A DNA stretch of 43,734 nt from Dehalococcoidia bacterium (GCA_009377665.1 WHTO01000007.1:1-43734), one strand, 5' to 3'. Counted from the first letter of the stretch, positions 11,755 to 21,134 are shown. Notes: generated from the sequence alone by a model not told the origin. Made by a program: numbers and translations.

Positions 11755-11806
11755 CAACCACGAGTTCGTAACATCAGGCCGTCAGGAGCGGGCGCGTGGC
11801 GCGCCC

Positions 11807-13051
11807 ATGCTCATCCAGATAAGCGAATACCCAACGCGGGAGGCAAGCGTAAGCCAGGTGGCCCTCGAACCTCGGCATGTCAGCCTGACCACTGATGCCC
11901 ATCCGGATACGGCCCTGACCTGCCCCGAGCCGGAGCAGGCGAGGGTACTGCTGATCGTTGGCATGCATCGCAGCGGCACGTCCACGCTGGCAAGCCTTCT
12001 CGAGTCTGCTGGCCTCACGCTGGGGCCGATCCCGCGTCAGCCACTGCCTGACAACGAGCGGGGGAATTTCGAGTACCCGCCGGTTAACTACCTCAACGAA
12101 GCGATCATGGGGCCCTGGACGGACCCCTCAGCGGTCGCCGGGCTGAGCGACGCCACCCACGACGTACTGCATCGAATCCTGCGTTCCTACCGCGGGGATT
12201 CGATCGGGATCAAGGACCCCAGGCTCACTTTCACCGCCCGCCTCTGGGCGGCGCACGCCGCGGAAACCGTCCTCGTGGGCACCTTCCGCCACCCGGAGGC
12301 AGTGACCAGCTCGCTCCTTGCCCGGGATAAGCTCATGGGCTGGGATGAGCTGGACCCAGGGGGAGCAACGGACCTCTGGTGCCGGTACAACGAGCAACTC
12401 CTCAGGCTTTGGGACTGTCACAACTTCCCGCTTCTCGACTTCGACTGGCCAGGCATCCGTTACCTCGCTGAGGTTGGCCGCGTGGCGGACAGCCTGCAGC
12501 TGCCGCTCTCGCCGGCGGCGGATCTACTTGAACCTTCCTTGATTCACCACGAATCGCGCGCTCGTGATATTCCTGAGCCGGCGGCTTCCATTTATCAGCG
12601 TCTGCAGGAGGCTGCCGCACGCCAGGCAGCGCCGACGGTTATCCCCAGAATGCTGGCTGAGCTCACCGGCGAGACGGAACGCACGGTGGTGCCCGCAGGC
12701 AGGTGGGAACAGGTGAACCTTCAGCTCACGGAGCAGGCGATGAAGCCAGAGTTGGAGTCGTCGAGAATCGCCAGCCTGGAACAGGCAGCGGAGACGCTCC
12801 AGGCCGAGAACGAGACACTCCGGACCGGGCGGCAAGCAGCTCAGCAAGAGGCCGCGACGCTGCACCAGACCGTCGCCGACGTCCGCGACGAATTGAGGAC
12901 GGCCGTTGCAAGGGAGGACCTCGCGCGCCAGGAGGCTCAGCGGGTAATCCGCGAACAGGGACGCGCTGATCGCGGCGCAGAATCAGAAGGTAGAACTCCT
13001 GGCGGCGGCGGCGAGGGCCGCGAACCAGCAACTCAAAGAAGGCCAGCATGA
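11807..13051 (+). CDS. Sulfotransferase-family domain plus coiled coil; likely N-terminal part of a frameshifted fusion continuing in 13089-15227
   Basis: VLLIVGMHRSGTSTLASLLESAGL P-loop; C-terminal coiled coil, then low-complexity translation (RTPGGGGEGREPATQRRPA) while frame 0 continues the coiled coil. Confidence 0.75.
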   Translation: MLIQISEYPTREASVSQVALEPRHVSLTTDAHPDTALTCPEPEQARVLLIVGMHRSGTSTLASLLESAGLTLGPIPRQPLPDNERGNFEYPPVNYLNEAIMGPWTDPSAVAGLSDATHDVLHRILRSYRGDSIGIKDPRLTFTARLWAAHAAETVLVGTFRHPEAVTSSLLARDKLMGWDELDPGGATDLWCRYNEQLLRLWDCHNFPLLDFDWPGIRYLAEVGRVADSLQLPLSPAADLLEPSLIHHESRARDIPEPAASIYQRLQEAAARQAAPTVIPRMLAELTGETERTVVPAGRWEQVNLQLTEQAMKPELESSRIASLEQAAETLQAENETLRTGRQAAQQEAATLHQTVADVRDELRTAVAREDLARQEAQRVIREQGRADRGAESEGRTPGGGGEGREPATQRRPA

Positions 13052-13088
13052 GTGGGAGGTCGTCAAAGAGTCGATCAGCTATCGCTGG

Positions 13089-15227
13089 TTGCGCCGCGTC
13101 CTCAGCCGGCTCGACCTTACTGCTCCCCCGGGCAGCCGCCGCGGCAGTGCTCTTCGCATCACAAGGGAGGTGATCCTGAGGAGGACGGAGCAACGCTGGC
13201 AGCCACTTCCGAGACCGGCGTTGCCGGCGTCGCCCGGCCCTCGAGGCCCCGAGCTGCCAGAAGGCGCCACGTCACAGGCTGGCTATCGTCCGATCGCCCT
13301 TCCGCGCTGCGACAGTCCGCGGGCGACGATCATCATCCCCGTCTTCAACAAATCGGCCTACACCCACGCCTGCCTCGAAGCAGTTAGCAAGAACAGCAAT
13401 GGCGTGGACTACGAGGTCATCGTCGTCGACGACGCTTCGACGGACGACAGCCCCGAAATGCTGGACCAGGTTCTCAACGCGAGGGTCATACGCAAAGAGA
13501 GGAATGAGGGGTTCGTCGAGGCATGCCATGCCGGGGCCGCCGGCGCCCGGGGAGATGCGCTGGTCTTCCTGAACAACGACACACTGGTGCGTGATGGCTG
13601 GCTCGAGCAACTGCTGAAACCGCTCGAGCTGGACGACGTCGGGATCGTCGGCGCCAAGCTGATCGCATCCGATGGCAGGCTGCAGGAGGCCGGCGCAATC
13701 GTCTTCAGCGACGGGACGCCCTTCCAGTACGGGCGGGGCGGGGACCCGGACGCCGCCAGGTTCAACTTCATCCGCGACGTCAGCTACTGCTCCGGCGCCT
13801 GCCTCGCCGTCAGGAAGACCCTCTGGGAGAAACTGGGAGGGTTCGACCGCAGGTATTCACCCGCCTACTACGAGGATGCCGATCTCGCGATGGCCGCGAG
13901 GAAGCATGGTTATCGCGTCATCTACCAGCCTCGGGCAGAGGTCGTCCACCACGAAGGAATCAGTCATGGGACAGACCTCACCCGGGGCGTGAAACGCTTC
14001 CAGGGAAGAAACCACGTGACCTTCCGCGAAAAATGGTCACGCGTGCTCGAGTCGGACCATCCGTCGCCCGAGACTCCGCTCGACATGGCGCGATGGTCGG
14101 GTCGAACACGCAGGGCTCTCGTCGTCGACAACATTGTCCCGACCGATGACCGGGATGCCGGGTCGCTGCGGCGGCGATACTTCCTCACGTTGCTGTCTGA
14201 ATTGGGCTGGGCGGTCAGCTTCCTCCCCGACAATCTCCAGGCTTCGCAACCCTACACCCACAGGCTCCAACAGGACGGCATCGAAGTCATCCACGGCCCG
14301 GCCGGCCTGTCTTATATTTCCGAGGTCGGGCCCAACCTGGACCTGGTGGTGCTGGCGCGCCCCGAAGTAGCCGACCGGCACCTGCCCCTGGTACGCCGGC
14401 ATGCCCCCCAGGCCGAGGTGTGGTACGACACGATAGACCTTCACTATGTCCGCGAGGCGCGCCAGGCCGAGGTCACCCAAAGCTGGGAGCTGCGACAGAC
14501 GGCCGAGACTACCAGGCAGTTGGAGCTGTCTATCGCCTCGCGCTGCGATCACAGCATCGTCGTAACGGACGCCGATAAGGCCACGCTCCAGCGAGAAATT
14601 CCCGGCCTTCGCATCTCTGTGATTCCCACGATCCACGAGGCCCAGGAGGACACGGCCGGCTATCCCGATCGAGAGCATCTGCTGTTCGTTGGCCACTATC
14701 AGCATCCGCCGAACGAGGATGCCGCCGTCGTCCTGGCGGAGCATCTGTTTCCGTCGATTCGCGCGCGCCTTCCTGGCGTCAAGCTCTACCTGGTCGGGAA
14801 CGGGCCCACCGAGCGGATCCTTCAGCTATCGTCGGACGACATCATCGTGACCGGCTGGGTAGACGACCTTTCACCGTTCCTGCGCGGCTGCCGCGTCTTT
14901 GTAGCGCCACTGCGGTTCGGCTCGGGAATGAAGGGTAAGATCGCGCAGAGCATGAGCTATGGGTTGCCGGTGGTCAGCACGTCGATCGGGGCCGAGGGAA
15001 TGAGATTGGAGCCGGGGAGGCACGCGCTCATCGCGGATCCGGCAGCAGACATCGTCGACGCCGTCGTGACGCTTTACGAGGATCCCCAGCTCTGGGCCAC
15101 CCTCTCGAACAATTCCATGGAGCACGTCCGCCGGCACTGGTCGCCCTCGGTGCTAAGGCGCTCCCTCCAGGCCATCCTGCCGGCATCAAACCGTTACCGA
15201 CACGCGGAAGGCGTCGCGGCGGAGTGA
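13089..15227 (+). CDS. Glycosyltransferase, GT2 domain followed by GT4-type domain
   Basis: ATIIIPVFNKSAYTHACLEAV, YEVIVVDDASTDDS, VFLNNDT, PAYYEDADLAMAARKHGY (GT2); VTGWVDDLSPFLRGCRVFVAPLRFGSGMKGKIAQSMSYGLPVVSTSIGAEGM (GT4). Confidence 0.92.
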   Translation: MRRVLSRLDLTAPPGSRRGSALRITREVILRRTEQRWQPLPRPALPASPGPRGPELPEGATSQAGYRPIALPRCDSPRATIIIPVFNKSAYTHACLEAVSKNSNGVDYEVIVVDDASTDDSPEMLDQVLNARVIRKERNEGFVEACHAGAAGARGDALVFLNNDTLVRDGWLEQLLKPLELDDVGIVGAKLIASDGRLQEAGAIVFSDGTPFQYGRGGDPDAARFNFIRDVSYCSGACLAVRKTLWEKLGGFDRRYSPAYYEDADLAMAARKHGYRVIYQPRAEVVHHEGISHGTDLTRGVKRFQGRNHVTFREKWSRVLESDHPSPETPLDMARWSGRTRRALVVDNIVPTDDRDAGSLRRRYFLTLLSELGWAVSFLPDNLQASQPYTHRLQQDGIEVIHGPAGLSYISEVGPNLDLVVLARPEVADRHLPLVRRHAPQAEVWYDTIDLHYVREARQAEVTQSWELRQTAETTRQLELSIASRCDHSIVVTDADKATLQREIPGLRISVIPTIHEAQEDTAGYPDREHLLFVGHYQHPPNEDAAVVLAEHLFPSIRARLPGVKLYLVGNGPTERILQLSSDDIIVTGWVDDLSPFLRGCRVFVAPLRFGSGMKGKIAQSMSYGLPVVSTSIGAEGMRLEPGRHALIADPAADIVDAVVTLYEDPQLWATLSNNSMEHVRRHWSPSVLRRSLQAILPASNRYRHAEGVAAE

Positions 15228-16039
15228 ACGTCTTTCGGGAGCCCGTCAGCGGCGCCGTCATCAAGGCAAAGGACAGGGATGATGCGGCCGGACCAGGAAT
15301 CCGCATCGCGATCCTGGCAACGCCGAGGTCAGGGACGACCTGGCTCCGGATGTTGCTCCAATCTCTGTACCACCTCTCGGCGGTTGCGGGGTCGTTTCAG
15401 CCCCACCAGGTCGATCTGTCTTGCATTCCCAGGTACTGCGTGCTCCAGACCCATTGGGGCCCGACAGAAGCGGTCCAGGCGCTGCTCGAACAATTCCAGT
15501 TGAGGGTCGTGACGATAGCCCGTCACCCCCTCGACGTGCTCATCTCGCACCTGCAGTGGGGCCGCCATCAACCGCTGGGCTGGCCCGTACCCCAGGATGC
15601 TTCGCCTCTTAGCCCGGAGTTCCTCGACTACGCCCGCACCAGGGCAGCGGCGAGTTTTGGCCTCACCCGCGACTGGTGGCAGCGCCGCGATGCCGTGAGG
15701 CTGCGCTATGAGGCTCTCGTCAGTGACGGCATCTCGGAATTACAACGCGCCGTAGACGAGCTCGCGCTACCCGTGGCAGTGCCGGTGGCGGAGGCGCTCG
15801 GCGCCAACAGCATGGGTCGCTTGCATTCTGAGAATCCGGACCACTTCTGGCAGGGTCGCCCCGGTCTCTGGAGAACCCTGATCCCCACCGATACTGCCTA
15901 TTCGATCGCTGACGCGAACCGGGAGACTTTCGAGGTTCTCAGCTACTCCTGCGCCCCGGACGATCAGCTCACGAAGGAGCAGGCGGAGCGCAATTGGTTG
16001 GATCTGGTTTCGCCGGCGGACATCTCTCCAGGTCCTTAG
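15224..16039 (+). CDS. Sulfotransferase domain protein
   Basis: IRIAILATPRSGTTWLRMLLQSL 5'-PSB loop and VVTIARHPLDVLISHLQW 3'-PB-like motif; GTG start overlaps previous stop (GTGA). Confidence 0.88.
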   Translation: MNVFREPVSGAVIKAKDRDDAAGPGIRIAILATPRSGTTWLRMLLQSLYHLSAVAGSFQPHQVDLSCIPRYCVLQTHWGPTEAVQALLEQFQLRVVTIARHPLDVLISHLQWGRHQPLGWPVPQDASPLSPEFLDYARTRAAASFGLTRDWWQRRDAVRLRYEALVSDGISELQRAVDELALPVAVPVAEALGANSMGRLHSENPDHFWQGRPGLWRTLIPTDTAYSIADANRETFEVLSYSCAPDDQLTKEQAERNWLDLVSPADISPGP

Positions 16040-16860
16040 AAGCTTCCCCAGCGTGCAAAGCCCGTCAGGTCGAGGAACGGCGCCTTCGTGGCCAGGATCA
16101 TGGGCTGGGGACTGACGGCGTACCTGTCGAGGCGTGCCTCCCAGTAGGCGACGGAAAATCCCAAACTATTCAACAGGCCCAGCAGGTCGCGTCCGTATAT
16201 CCGATAGACCAGCGTTTGTTCGGCATGGTATTCAGGCGGATACAGATAGGCGTCCTTGTCTCCCGTTGGGTGGACTCGCGTCATCGTGCGCCTCAAGCCG
16301 TGACCGTAGGGGACCTGGAGCACCAACGCTCCCGCGCCGTCCAGCACACGGAATACCTCGCGGAAGGCCACTTCATGAAGTCTGACGTGCTCGAATACAT
16401 CTGAGCTGAGAACAAAATCGAAGAACCCGTCCGGGTAGTGCAGATCCTGGAGGTCGGCGTATACGCGGCCGTCGATGACCGGGTCCGACATCGCTTCAGC
16501 TTTGTATTGGGTGTTGAAATAGTCCGCCACTCGCGCCAACTGGGTGGGGTGTGCGCGGGCGCCCGCACAATCGAGGATCCGGACGCCATCGAGAGGCAGC
16601 CATTCGGAGAGGGCCTCTCTCTCCCTCGCGAGCAGGGTTGCGAAGACCGCAATGAGGCAACGGTCGCGGGAAGTGGAGCCACAGTCGGGACAGACGAGCC
16701 CCTCTCTTAGCTCGGCGGTCAGATCCCGCGCTTCGATTGGCTCAGACAATCGCCGTCGTACCTGATTCGCCGTCTCCCGGAGGCGCGCCGAACCACAGAC
16801 GTTGCACCTGGCGGTAGCGAGCAATGCCGGCAGTGCCTCGATGTATTCAGTCATCACCAC
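16036..16860 (-). CDS. Class I SAM-dependent methyltransferase with N-terminal CxxC...CxxC zinc-ribbon-like segment
   Basis: CNVCGS...VCPDCGSTSRDRCLI, VRILDCAGA, DLQDLHYPDGFFDFVLSSDVFEHV; convergent 4-nt stop overlap with the sulfotransferase. Confidence 0.85.
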   Translation of the reverse strand: MVMTEYIEALPALLATARCNVCGSARLRETANQVRRRLSEPIEARDLTAELREGLVCPDCGSTSRDRCLIAVFATLLAREREALSEWLPLDGVRILDCAGARAHPTQLARVADYFNTQYKAEAMSDPVIDGRVYADLQDLHYPDGFFDFVLSSDVFEHVRLHEVAFREVFRVLDGAGALVLQVPYGHGLRRTMTRVHPTGDKDAYLYPPEYHAEQTLVYRIYGRDLLGLLNSLGFSVAYWEARLDRYAVSPQPMILATKAPFLDLTGFARWGSF

Positions 16861-17047
16861 GAACGCTTTGCAGTCCCCGCAGCACGCTCATCCCCTGGCC
16901 TCCTGTTCGACCTAACCAAGTGTATAGCGGTCTCCCGGCGAGGGATCGTATTTGCAGGGGGCTCCAATTTGCTGATATTCTCCTCATACTCTTCCGCCGC
17001 CAGCCACTCAGCATAGTGAGCCGAAGCGTCCGCGAAAGGAGCAGGCG

Positions 17048-18310
17048 ATGTCCAGGAAGGTGATCCTGCAGGTCTATCCCACGCTCGGAGGCCCCGAGGA
17101 GATGGAGCGGCGGCGCCCGATTGGGCGCGACCGAGAGGCCTATCAGAACATGATCGAAAGCCTCGTCGAATGCGTGCAGGCGGCCGACGAGCTCGGCTAC
17201 TGGGGAATAACCCACGTCGAGCATCACTTCCATTCGGAAGGGCTCGAGATCTCCCCCGATCCCGGCCTGCTCAACCTCCACCTGGGGCACTACACGAAGC
17301 GCCTGAACCACGGGCAGCTCGGCTTTGTGCTGCCGTCGCGGGACCCGATCAGGCTGGCCGAAGAGATCGCCATGATTGACCACATGCTCAAGGGCCGGTT
17401 CTTCGTCGGCATGGCCCGCGGCTACCAGGCCCGCTGGCAGAACATCCTTGGGCAGCACTATCACGCGACCGCGGCGCCCTCCGACCAGGGCGAGATCGAC
17501 AGCCGCAACAGGGACCTCTTCTACGAACACTTCAAGATCATGAAGCTCGCCTGGAGCGAGGACCTCCTCACCTACAACTCACCCGACTACCAGGTCCCCT
17601 ATCCCTATGAGGAGGGGATCAAGAACTGGCCGCCCGCGCAGGTCACCACCAGCCGCTACGGCGTCCCGGGCGAGGTCGACGGCGACGGCACAGTGCGAGG
17701 CATTTCCGTGGTGCCCAAGCCCTACCAGATCCCCCATCCGCCCCTCTTCCAGGCCTTTTCGGTTAGCGAATCCACCCTGCGCTGGTGCGCCCGCGAGGGA
17801 GTCGTGCCGTCGATCCTCTTCGGCCCGCTGGACATAGTCCACCAGCTCGCCACCGCCTACCACGAGGAAGCGCAGACGGCCGGGCAGAGCCTCCAGTTCG
17901 GGGAGAAGATCGGCATCGTCAGGTCCGTCCACATCGTCGACTCCGAGGCCGAACTGCTCGATAGCGTCGAGCGGTACGACGTCCCCGTCTGGCAGGGCTG
18001 GTATCAGCCCTTCGGCTTTATCGAAGCCTGCCTGCGCTTCCCCGGCGAGGAGGGCCCCGTGCCCGCGGCGGGCGAGAGCGTCGCGGAGCGCCTGGTCAAG
18101 AGCAACCTCGTTATCGGCGGCACCGTCGACCAGGTCAAGCGCCAGGTCGACGCGCTGCTCAAGCAGGTGCCGTTCGAGTATCTGATCTGGCTCTTCCACT
18201 GGGGCATCTATCCGAACGAGTACGGCCTGCGGCAGCTCGATCTGTTCTCGAAGCACATCATGCCGGAGTTCGGGATGACCTATTCGCCGAAAGCGCCCGT
18301 TAGCGCCTGA
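17048..18310 (+). CDS. LLM-class flavin-dependent oxidoreductase (luciferase-like)
   Basis: 420 aa; ADELGYWGITHVEHHFH, RLAEEIAMIDHMLKGRFFVGMARGYQ. Confidence 0.92.
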   Translation: MSRKVILQVYPTLGGPEEMERRRPIGRDREAYQNMIESLVECVQAADELGYWGITHVEHHFHSEGLEISPDPGLLNLHLGHYTKRLNHGQLGFVLPSRDPIRLAEEIAMIDHMLKGRFFVGMARGYQARWQNILGQHYHATAAPSDQGEIDSRNRDLFYEHFKIMKLAWSEDLLTYNSPDYQVPYPYEEGIKNWPPAQVTTSRYGVPGEVDGDGTVRGISVVPKPYQIPHPPLFQAFSVSESTLRWCAREGVVPSILFGPLDIVHQLATAYHEEAQTAGQSLQFGEKIGIVRSVHIVDSEAELLDSVERYDVPVWQGWYQPFGFIEACLRFPGEEGPVPAAGESVAERLVKSNLVIGGTVDQVKRQVDALLKQVPFEYLIWLFHWGIYPNEYGLRQLDLFSKHIMPEFGMTYSPKAPVSA

Positions 18311-18338
18311 GGGTTCTGGCCATCGCCGATCCAGGCGA

Positions 18339-18365
18339 GGGAGGGCGGACTATCTCCGCCCTCCC
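18339..18365 (+). terminator. Strong hairpin downstream of the LLM gene (no clear U-tract)
   Basis: gggagggcgga-ctatc-tccgccctccc, perfect 11-bp arms, 29 nt after stop. Confidence 0.6.
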
Positions 18366-18502
18366 GAGTGCGCTGGTGTCGCCGCGCACGCTGATCCGCC
18401 AGAGCGACCCCGGGTCCCCCCCACCCGCGGCGGTCCGTCAAAGCCGGGCGCGCGGGGCCCCGGAGCGTGTAAAGTTCTAGTCAGCAAAGCGGAGGGAAGG
18501 CG

Positions 18503-19744
18503 ATGGCTGCGCTAGACGGTATGAGGATCCTGGACCTTACGCAGTACGAGGCCGGCACCAGCTGCACCCAGGCGCTGGCCTGGCTTGGCGCCGATGTCGT
18601 CAAGGTCGAGCCTCCGCGCCTCGGTGATCCCGGGCGCACGGCCGACGGAGGAAACCGCGACGCACTCTACTTCCTGAGCCTGAACCACAACAAGCGCAGC
18701 GTCGCCATCAACCTCAAGAGCGCCCAGGGGCGAGAGCTCTTCCTCTCGCTGTTGCCGAAGTTCGACGCCGTGATCGAAAACTTCACGCTCGGGACGATGG
18801 AGCGGTTGGGACTCGGCTATGACGTGCTCGAGGAGCATCGCCCAGGGATCATCTACGGGACGATCAAGGGCTTCGGGGCCAGCGGCCCCTACAAGGACTA
18901 CAAGTGTTACGACTTCGTGGCCCAGGCCGCGGGCGGCGCGATCAGCGTCACGGGCGAGCGCGATGGCCCGCCAATTCGTCCCGGCCCGACCTTCGCGGAC
19001 TCGGGCACCGGTTTCAACATGGCGCTTGGGATCCTTGCCGCCTACGTCCAGCAGCAGCGGACCGGCGAGGGCCAGGTCGTCGAAGTGTCGATGCAGGACT
19101 CGATCATCAACTTCATGCGCACACAGCTGTCGTTCCGCGAGCGCTACCCGGATGGAGTGGTCCGGCGTCGCGGTAACCGGACCGTCTCGCCCACGAACCT
19201 GTATCCCTGCGCTCCGGGCGGGCCCAATGACTACATCCAGCTCATGGTCGTGACCGACCGCATGTGGGACGCGCTTATCACGGCCATCGGACGCCCCGAA
19301 CTGGGCACGGATGAGCGTTTCGCCACGATCACCGACCGCCGCGAGAATGGTGACGCGCTCGACGAGGAGATCTCGGCCTGGACCATGCAGCGCACCAAGT
19401 GGGAGGCCATGGAGTTCCTGGCAGCAGCCGGCGTCCCCGCCAGCGCCGTTTTCGACAGCCACGACATCCTGAGTCATCCCCACCTCGTCGAGCGCGGGCA
19501 GGTCGTCACCTATGACCATCCGACCTACGGCGAACAGACCATGCCCGCGTCGCCCATCCGCATGAGCGCCTCGCAGGTGCCCATGCAGAGAGCGCCGCTG
19601 TTGGGCGAGCACACCCACGAGCTCCTGGAGCGCGAGCTCGACCTCTCGACAGCCGAGGTCGAACAGCTGAGGGCAGAGGGCGTGATCGGTCCGGCTTCAA
19701 GACAGCCCGAGGACGAGCTCGCCACCGCCCATCCCCGCTTCTAG
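18503..19744 (+). CDS. CaiB/BaiF family CoA transferase (class III)
   Basis: 413 aa; LDGMRILDLTQYEAGTSCTQALAWLGADVVKVEPPRLGDPGR, FLSLNHNKRSVAINLKSAQGRELF, DAVIENFTLGTMERLGLGYD. Confidence 0.95.
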   Translation: MAALDGMRILDLTQYEAGTSCTQALAWLGADVVKVEPPRLGDPGRTADGGNRDALYFLSLNHNKRSVAINLKSAQGRELFLSLLPKFDAVIENFTLGTMERLGLGYDVLEEHRPGIIYGTIKGFGASGPYKDYKCYDFVAQAAGGAISVTGERDGPPIRPGPTFADSGTGFNMALGILAAYVQQQRTGEGQVVEVSMQDSIINFMRTQLSFRERYPDGVVRRRGNRTVSPTNLYPCAPGGPNDYIQLMVVTDRMWDALITAIGRPELGTDERFATITDRRENGDALDEEISAWTMQRTKWEAMEFLAAAGVPASAVFDSHDILSHPHLVERGQVVTYDHPTYGEQTMPASPIRMSASQVPMQRAPLLGEHTHELLERELDLSTAEVEQLRAEGVIGPASRQPEDELATAHPRF

Positions 19745-19753
19745 TTCTTCGGC

Positions 19754-19791
19754 AACCTTGAATAAGGATGCGCCTTGTTCAGGGTTATGCG
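19754..19791 (+). repeat. Left copy of Fic-flanking palindromic element
   Basis: aaccttgaataa-ggatgcgcc-ttgttcagggtt-atgcg; same 12-9-12+5 layout as the right copy, opposite orientation; 27/38 nt identical by manual alignment. Confidence 0.7.
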
Positions 19792-19822
19792 CATCGCCCG
19801 CGCGTTAAGCCACTTGTCGATC

Positions 19823-21082
19823 CTATCTGCGCGGCACCCGCCGAGAGGGTGCTGACCGCCGCGTGTCGCCGACCGGACTGGCGAGCTGGCGCTCGAGCCG
19901 GGTGAATTCCTGTATGACCTCGCTGGCCTCGAAGGCGCGGTTACGACGCCCGATCGTGACCGGCGCGAGGATTCCTGTCTCGGCGAGGCGGGCGACCGCG
20001 CCATTCGTCGCCTGGAAGCTCCGGCCGATCAGCTGAGCGGCGGCACCCACGGTGATGACGGGAGCTCCCGGCAGCCTCTCGATGAGCAGATCGAGCGCCG
20101 AGCGCGCACGCACCGGGCCGGCGCGGCGTCTCCAGCCTTGCTGGAGGTCGCGAGCCCGGCGCTCGAAGTCCTCGGCGTCAGACACGGCGCGCTTGCACGC
20201 TGCAGCGAACAGGGCAACCCAGTTATTCAGCCCGTCATGCGCCGATTGGGATTCCTCCGGGCCCTCGTAGCGAGTGGTCATGAGGGCGTCAACGTAGTCC
20301 CGGGACCAGGTGGCAAGCACGAGCGACACCGGCGGGAGAACGCGCCTCGCCAGCCCTCGGCGCTGGAGAACCAGGTGGATCAGCACACGCCCAGTCCGCC
20401 CATTGCCGTCGGCGAAGGGATGAATCGTTTCGAACTGGGCGTGCGCGAGCGCCGCCTGGGCGATCGTGGGCAGCGAATCGTCGTTGCAGAAGTCACAGAG
20501 ATCTTCCAGCAGGCCCGGGACCATTTCGGGCGGCGGGGGGACAAAGACGGCGGAGCAGGGGTTGTAGTCGCTCCCGCCGATCCAGTTCTGGTCCGTCCGA
20601 AGACGCCCCGCCTGGGCCTCGAGTCGATTGCCCAGGAACAAGCGGCGGTGGATTTCCAGCATGTGGTCGGTGGATATCGCAGGAGGGGCCGCCTCGCTTG
20701 CCCAGGCCATGGCGTCGACATTACCGAGCACCTCCTTGGCAGTGAAGTCCACGCTCTGACCCATCCCGCGTGCGGCTTCGGCCTGGAGGAGGCGACGGCC
20801 GCCAATCTCAAGCCCTTCGATCCTCGAGGAAGCAACAGATTCAGCTCGCAGCAGCAACCTGGCCAGCACCTCGGTGTTGACGAGCACGGAGGCCCCTTCA
20901 TCGAGCCGCGCCACAGCCGCCTCGGCCTCGGCTACTTCGGCAGCTACATCGCCGTCGAGACGGATGCGGCGCTCTCGCAGCATATCCGGGACGTAAGCGG
21001 CGTAGTTGCACGGCTTGCGGTGCCGGCGAGGGAGTCCGGTTGCCCCCGCGGCTTGCCATGTTTTGTGAAGAAGCCTGGCCAT
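19823..21082 (-). CDS. Fic-family (AMPylator) protein with N-terminal inhibitory motif and C-terminal winged-helix-like region
   Basis: HPFADGNGRTGR catalytic motif, upstream SSRIEG inhibitory-helix motif, C-terminal DLLIERLPGAPVITVGAAAQLIGRSFQATNGAVARLAETGIL HTH-like; ATG at 21082 (ORF-track start 21130 is TTG). Confidence 0.92.
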   Translation of the reverse strand: MARLLHKTWQAAGATGLPRRHRKPCNYAAYVPDMLRERRIRLDGDVAAEVAEAEAAVARLDEGASVLVNTEVLARLLLRAESVASSRIEGLEIGGRRLLQAEAARGMGQSVDFTAKEVLGNVDAMAWASEAAPPAISTDHMLEIHRRLFLGNRLEAQAGRLRTDQNWIGGSDYNPCSAVFVPPPPEMVPGLLEDLCDFCNDDSLPTIAQAALAHAQFETIHPFADGNGRTGRVLIHLVLQRRGLARRVLPPVSLVLATWSRDYVDALMTTRYEGPEESQSAHDGLNNWVALFAAACKRAVSDAEDFERRARDLQQGWRRRAGPVRARSALDLLIERLPGAPVITVGAAAQLIGRSFQATNGAVARLAETGILAPVTIGRRNRAFEASEVIQEFTRLERQLASPVGDTRRSAPSRRVPRR

Positions 21083-21096
21083 TTGTTCAAGCTTAT

Positions 21097-21134
21097 CGCA
21101 TAACCTTGAACAGATAACGCGCCTGTTCAAGGTT
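21097..21134 (-). promoter_or_regulatory. Right copy of Fic-flanking element: perfect 12-bp palindrome just upstream of fic start, candidate operator
   Basis: plus strand cgcat-aaccttgaacag-ataacgcgc-ctgttcaaggtt; extra half-site TGTTCAAG at 21084-21091 next to the ATG. Confidence 0.7.

Noticed and set aside
18512-19618. 368-aa minus-strand ORF
   Set aside because: Antisense shadow of the CaiB/BaiF CoA transferase.
20138-21103. 321-aa plus-strand ORF across the fic locus
   Set aside because: Antisense to fic with no family motif; considered as a possible antitoxin but lacks support, and the inhibitory motif is already within the Fic protein.
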